Origin: JASLEW01 sp035544895
GTDB taxonomy: Bacteria; Acidobacteriota; Thermoanaerobaculia; Multivoradales; UBA5704
Assembly (NCBI GenBank): GCA_035544895.1
Contig: DASZZM010000094.1
Span: 60,024 to 124,023 of the forward strand
DNA: 64,000 nucleotides
Direction of reading: 5' to 3'
In this document: positions 62,952 through 64,000 of the stretch, piece by piece
How positions within the stretch are numbered: the first letter of the stretch is position 1
Layout of the letters: each line of letters opens with the position of its first letter
Translations under genes and position numbers: made by a program
The notes under the pieces: model-generated
Databases searched by the model: none
Told to the model about the DNA's origin: nothing
Seen by the model: the letters and a program-made list of their open reading frames with translations, nothing else

Positions 62952-63902
62952 ATGTGGACAGTCTTCCTCAGTTCGACCTCGGTTGATCTGGCGCCTTACC
63001 GCGACGCCGTGCACCGAGCCGTGTCCGATCTCGATGGCTTTCACTGCATATGGATGGAAGGCTTTGGCGCACGCGACGCGGCACCGCTCGATCTGATCAC
63101 GCAGAAGGTCCGCGAATGTGACCTGTTCGTAGGCATCCTTGGATGGTTACACGGGAGTTGTCCGTCCGGAAACCAGCTCTCTTTCACCGAGATCGAGTAC
63201 GATGCAGCGGTCGCCTACGGTCGGCCGCGTCTCGTCTTCGTCACCCCGGAGAGTTTTCCTATGCAGGGGAATCTCCGCGAGAATGACCAGAAATGGCAGC
63301 GCCAGAGAGACTTCCGGGAAAGAGTGAGTCGGGAGCGGGTCCGCGCCACCTTCTTCGCTCCTGATTCGCTGGCCAGCGAGGTCATCAAGGCGATTCGCAA
63401 CTGGGAGCGCAGCAAGGAGACGCGAGCGGAAGCTCGCTCGGCAGGGACGGCGGCGGAGGCGGCTCCCGACCTGGGACCCCTCGTCTGCAAGATGTGCGAC
63501 CGCGAGCCTCAGGAGACCCAGTTCAAGGCCAACTTCGGCTTCTCCCTGCGCGAGCGCAAGGGGCTACCACAAGTTTATGTCCTCTGTGGCGAGGAGAGAG
63601 AATGTCCCGAGAGCCTGGTCGAGCGCTTGACGAAGCTGCATCTGTGCAGGCATGCGAGTCAAATCGCCGGGGAGAACAAGGGAGCGGTGGCAATCCGGCG
63701 CGTGGCATGGCCGGAGGTAGGCGAGCTCGACGAGCGCTATCAACGCCTGATTGCGAATTTGTTCGATTCGTTCGATCCCGGCTACGAGATGGCGCACGAA
63801 GATCTCTCGCCTGCCGGTTTCGCATTGCTCGAGCCCTTGCATGTCAGCCCAATCGTCATCCTAGCAGCCCGTGGTGAAAGTGGTTTAAACATCTTGAGTT
63901 AG
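62952..63902 (+). CDS. DUF4062 protein with possible inactive-STAND C-domain
   Basis: 316 residues. ATG at 62952 is taken because WTVFLSSTSVDLAPYRDAV is the standard DUF4062 opening; the upstream TATGCT could be a -10 box, giving a very short leader. Residues 1-150 are DUF4062, a TIR-like Rossmann domain found at the N-terminus of conflict proteins (DLFVGILGWLHGSCPSG; SFTEIEYDAAVAYGRPRLVF). Residues 200-316 (VCKMCDREPQETQFKANFG; ECPESLVERLTKLH) resemble the inactive STAND (iSTAND) type as I recall it, with no P-loop; this part is tentative. Base composition is clearly less GC-rich than its neighbours, and a transposase follows at 49 bp: both suggest recent acquisition. Confidence 0.75.
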   Translation: MWTVFLSSTSVDLAPYRDAVHRAVSDLDGFHCIWMEGFGARDAAPLDLITQKVRECDLFVGILGWLHGSCPSGNQLSFTEIEYDAAVAYGRPRLVFVTPESFPMQGNLRENDQKWQRQRDFRERVSRERVRATFFAPDSLASEVIKAIRNWERSKETRAEARSAGTAAEAAPDLGPLVCKMCDREPQETQFKANFGFSLRERKGLPQVYVLCGEERECPESLVERLTKLHLCRHASQIAGENKGAVAIRRVAWPEVGELDERYQRLIANLFDSFDPGYEMAHEDLSPAGFALLEPLHVSPIVILAARGESGLNILS

Positions 63903-63950
63903 CGGTCGAGGGCCGGTAAACTTGGAGGCAGCTTCTGGAGGACTCCAAGC

Positions 63951-64000
63951 ATGGCGATGGGCAAGCGCAAGCGGCACCGGCAGCCTCCACTGTGGGTCGA
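63951..64000 (+). mobile_element. Start of transposase gene, cut by window edge
   Basis: ATG at 63951 with GGAGGACTCC upstream encodes MAMGKRKRHRQPPLWV, which matches the basic N-terminus of IS1182/IS5-like transposases (usual form: M-x-R/K-rich, then Q-x-x-LWV or MWV). Only 16 residues are visible. The IS left end must lie within 63850-63950, but no inverted repeat can be defined without the right end. Confidence 0.6.

Overview
The window is a high-GC bacterial chromosome segment of about 64 kb. It most likely comes from an Acidobacteriota member, possibly a Thermoanaerobaculia-like lineage. The evidence is an 'orphan' two-module FtsX/MacB permease of the acidobacterial ADOP type (14481-16937), a TonB receptor with an N-terminal carboxypeptidase-regulatory domain (16958-19762), several large secreted Ig/propeller proteins, and many GTG starts. 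The phylum call is inference from gene style; no rRNA or tRNA gene was found.

Layout. 1-6438: the end of an RND/MMPL exporter, a secreted Cys-tailed protein, then an outer-membrane porin and an L-lactate permease that look like a monocarboxylate uptake pair. 6713-14408: lipoproteins and secreted enzymes (glycine-zipper lipoprotein, beta-lactamase-fold hydrolase, C13-like protease homologue with a changed catalytic His, subtilase), plus an amidase relic. 14481-19762: ADOP permease and TonB receptor. 19909-25331: a translationally coupled SIR2-TIR gene and a membrane-anchored STAND NTPase with about 16 WD40 repeats, which looks like an NAD-depleting immunity or conflict module. 25393-33520: a surface or tail-like cluster with a DUF6916-like protein, a GNAT, three phage-tail-collar paralogues and a 1839-residue repeat/beta-helix protein. 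33759-34335: VapBC. 34546-39395: phosphodiesterase-TPR lipoprotein coupled to a Rieske-FAD reductase, then a divergent DUF1326 protein. 39661-43359: a large secreted protein that shares a domain with the giant protein.

43515-48969 is a tight five-gene operon (isochorismatase-like hydrolase, small protein, Leu/Glu-type dehydrogenase, cNMP-binding histidine kinase, receiver-Grx-TrxR fusion), facing a UBP-type zinc-finger gene. 49455-54506 holds small and TPR proteins, a broken TonB receptor and an esterase. 54786-61278 is dnaB (with a mini-intein), alr, mlaE, mlaF and mlaD. The window ends with an acetate-type symporter, a DUF4062 protein of lower GC, and the first codons of a transposase.

A dispersed intergenic hairpin repeat family (at least six copies, at 2173, 7798, 10272, 10441, 34384 and 51349, plus a stub at 12398) links the region. 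It carries a shorter palindrome at its apex in some copies, and related palindromes occur elsewhere, including between mlaF and mlaD.

Main points for follow-up are the SIR2-TIR/STAND-WD40 pair, the collar/giant-protein cluster, the receiver-Grx-TrxR operon with its zinc-finger neighbour, the nested hairpin repeats and the DnaB mini-intein.
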